Below are positions 62,492-64,000 of a stretch of 64,000 bases of DNA, piece by piece. The stretch lies in the NCBI RefSeq assembly GCF_014518315.1, contig NZ_JACVEL010000002.1, positions 372,001-436,000 on the forward strand, read 5' to 3'. The translations under genes and the position numbers were made by a program. The stretch is from Taishania pollutisoli (GTDB lineage Bacteria; Bacteroidota; Bacteroidia; Flavobacteriales_D; Crocinitomicaceae). The notes under the pieces were generated by a model, which worked only from the letters and a program-made list of their open reading frames with translations, was not told the DNA's origin and did not search any database. The number at the start of each line of letters is the position of its first letter. Within the stretch, counting starts at the first letter, position 1.

Positions 62492-62713
62492 ATGAAACGA
62501 AAACCATTTCTCACGATCGCAGTCGTGTTGTGTGCGACAATACTCATGTGTGCATGTAAAAAGAAAGAAACAGGAATCTGTTACTGCAAATACCTGAGTG
62601 GCGACAAAAAACAATTTGATTTAAGGCATTTACCCCGTACAGAACAAATAGATAGTTGTTACGTCTACAACCAAAACGCATCTCATTTTGCAGGAGAATG
62701 TGAATTGGAGTAA
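62492..62713 (+). CDS. Small hypothetical lipoprotein
   Basis: A 73-aa predicted lipoprotein (K-R-K n-region, hydrophobic stretch, lipobox M-C-A-C at about 19-22) with a short Cys- and Lys-rich mature part (C-Y-C-K-Y, D-S-C-Y-V-Y-N). No family is recognised. It has its own promoter and a strong terminator. Confidence 0.7.
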   Translation: MKRKPFLTIAVVLCATILMCACKKKETGICYCKYLSGDKKQFDLRHLPRTEQIDSCYVYNQNASHFAGECELE

Positions 62714-62730
62714 AATGGTGGTAGAATAAA

Positions 62731-62758
62731 AAAGCTCTCTTGTTTGCAAGAGAGCTTT
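62731..62758. terminator. Bidirectional terminator between lipoprotein and serA
   Basis: A perfect 12-bp stem (62731-62742 with 62747-62758, loop TTTG) with a T-run on the minus strand and a shorter T-run on the plus strand; it serves both convergent transcripts. Confidence 0.85.
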
Positions 62759-62778
62759 TACAGTATCGTATGAAAAGT

Positions 62779-63735
62779 TTACTTTACTACAAATTCATTG
62801 ATGATCAGTTCTGCCAGTTCCGCGCCGATTCTGTCCTGTGCTTCCATTGTTGCAGCTCCGATGTGAGGAGTACATGCAATTTTAGGATGTGTTAGTAATT
62901 CTTTATTCGGATTTGGTTCGTTTTCATACACGTCCAATGCGCATGCGGCTACTTTTCCGCTGTTCAGAGCAGCGAGTAGTGCCATTTCATCGAATACACC
63001 ACCCCGTGCCGCATTTGCCAGTCGTACACCGTTTTTCATCAACGCGAATTCCGCTGCGCCGATGACAGCACTTCCGTCTGCCTGCTTTGGAACGTGAATG
63101 GAAATATAGTCACATTTTCCCAACATGGATTTCAAATCTGTTTCCGTGGAGATCGAAACACTGACATCCTGGGAGTTTCCTAATTTTACAGGAATATTCA
63201 CGGTACATGCCATGTTGTCCACGGCAATGACATCCATACCAATTCCCAATGCATACGAAGCAAGGCTTTGTCCGATTCTGCCGAACCCGATGATACCGAG
63301 TGTTTTTCCTCTCAGCTCAACTCCTTTTCCGTAATTCTTCTTCAAGGTATTGAAATCACCGTGCTCCATGTTCTTAAAGGAATCATTCAGGAAACGGGAA
63401 ATGGAGAACAATTGGCCCATTACTAACTCCGCAACCGATTGTGAAGAGGATGCCGGCGTATTGATCACCGTTTTACCCTTTTCCCGTGCGTATGCCACGT
63501 CAATATTATCCATTCCGACACCTCCGCGTCCAATTAGTTTGAGTCCCGGGCATGCATCGATGACTTCTTTTCGAACAGTTGTTGCACTGCGCACCAAAAC
63601 GATCTCATAGTTTTCCGTGTTGATGGCATTGATCAGATCTTCCTGGTTCACTTTGTCTGTGACAACTGTAAAACCTGCTTCTTCCAGTAATTGCTTACCG
63701 ATTGCAGAAATACCGTCATTCGCTAAAATTTTCAT
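62779..63735 (-). CDS. serA: D-3-phosphoglycerate dehydrogenase
   Basis: A 318-aa 2-hydroxyacid dehydrogenase for serine synthesis. NAD-binding G-I-I-G-F-G-R-I-G-Q (about 150-159), catalytic Arg (N-A-A-R-G-G), Glu and His (C-T-P-H-I-G-A) are present. It is the short form without an ACT regulatory domain. It is 6 nt after serC, so the two serine genes are one operon. Confidence 0.95.
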   Translation of the reverse strand: MKILANDGISAIGKQLLEEAGFTVVTDKVNQEDLINAINTENYEIVLVRSATTVRKEVIDACPGLKLIGRGGVGMDNIDVAYAREKGKTVINTPASSSQSVAELVMGQLFSISRFLNDSFKNMEHGDFNTLKKNYGKGVELRGKTLGIIGFGRIGQSLASYALGIGMDVIAVDNMACTVNIPVKLGNSQDVSVSISTETDLKSMLGKCDYISIHVPKQADGSAVIGAAEFALMKNGVRLANAARGGVFDEMALLAALNSGKVAACALDVYENEPNPNKELLTHPKIACTPHIGAATMEAQDRIGAELAELIINEFVVK

Positions 63736-63741
63736 TTCTGT

Positions 63742-63999
63742 TTATGCGTTTTTAGTTGCGAATTCTTTCATTACATCTACCAGTACCTGAACACTTGATA
63801 ACGGAAGTGCGTTGTATAAAGATGCCCGGTAACCACCTGTTGAACGGTGACCTTTTAACCCGACAATTCCTGCATCATTCCAGGTTTTGTTGAATGCTTC
63901 TTCCAGTCCTGCATATTCATCTTTCAATACGAAAGCGACATTCATTTTTGAACGGTCTTCAACAGCAACTTTTGATGCGAATAACGGGTTGTTATCAAT
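63742..63999 (-). CDS. serC: Phosphoserine aminotransferase, 3' end only
   Basis: The last 85 codons of a PLP-dependent SerC; the frame is open to the right edge. Visible residues I-D-N-N-P-L-F and E-D-R-S-K-M-N-V-A-F belong to the C-terminal small domain of this family, and G-L-K-G-H-R-S-T-G-G-Y-R-A-S carries the phosphoserine-binding H and R residues. The catalytic lysine is outside the window. Confidence 0.93.
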   Translation of the reverse strand: MDNNPLFASKVAVEDRSKMNVAFVLKDEYAGLEEAFNKTWNDAGIVGLKGHRSTGGYRASLYNALPLSSVQVLVDVMKEFATKNA

Positions 64000-64000
64000 T

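Noticed and set aside
1-64000. CRISPR array, rRNA, IS element, prophage, integrase
   Set aside because: None seen; no regular spacers, no transposase or integrase motif in any gene.

Overview
The window looks like chromosome from a marine or freshwater Bacteroidota of the order Flavobacteriales, probably Crocinitomicaceae/Fluviicola-like. The reasons are: many start regions carry the Bacteroidota -7 box TAnnTTTG; four secreted proteins or their relatives end in or suggest type IX secretion (T9SS) type A tails; and there are lineage-typical families (BT_3928-type DoxX protein, tandem DUF1599, DUF4296 lipoprotein, PepSY-like DUF2874, DUF2490, DUF6625). The genus is inference. No rRNA, CRISPR array, transposase or phage gene was seen. 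There is one tRNA.

Region 1 (1-9045) is a surface-polysaccharide locus: a truncated SDR, a sugar or lipid methyltransferase, a CmcI-like protein, a GT2, a DUF6625 protein, a D-glucuronyl C5-epimerase-like protein and three GT4 glycosyltransferases. The first seven genes mostly overlap by ATGA/GTGA and form one plus-strand operon. Region 2 (9046-18005) is accessory: small lipoprotein, two AraC regulators with the same architecture, VOC protein, class C beta-lactamase-fold hydrolase, NAD(P)-binding protein, two T9SS cargo proteins (SGNH/PKD and an EEP nuclease) and a small membrane protein.

Region 3 (18060-34228) is a minus-strand block: tRNA-Arg(ACG), clpS, a 2124-aa TPR/PD40/coiled-coil/double-SPOR protein containing a recent 321-bp in-frame duplication, plsY, a 1539-aa exported protein, prmA, tpiA, a BT_3928-family protein and DUF1599. 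Region 4 (34240-47304) has folP, a subclass B1 metallo-beta-lactamase placed behind a T9SS beta-helix protein, a DUF1343 (NamZ-like) protein, an FtsX/LolC-type permease, purE with a tryptophan-2,3-dioxygenase-family gene, and an outer-membrane barrel plus 1020-aa TPR pair.

Region 5 (47454-52565) is the most interesting. An FtsE-like ATPase precedes an OmpR-type response regulator and histidine kinase, then an outer-membrane barrel, a PepSY-like periplasmic protein and a DUF2490 barrel. Three promoters here (regulator operon, barrel, PepSY-like operon) share the box TTCCCAAATnTTTCC at an almost fixed distance (31-32 bp) from the -7 TTTG, which suggests one autoregulated envelope regulon. Its flanking intergenic DNA (51.08-51.24 kb) is repeated in inverted orientation at 54.54-54.64 kb.

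Region 6 (52624-64000) is mostly housekeeping: NTF2-like, GNAT, nitrilase-family hydrolase, iron alcohol dehydrogenase, polyprenol-phosphate mannosyltransferase, pyrC, DUF4296 lipoprotein, TerC, pyrR-pyrB, a STAS protein with RNase Z, a small lipoprotein, serA and the 3' end of serC.
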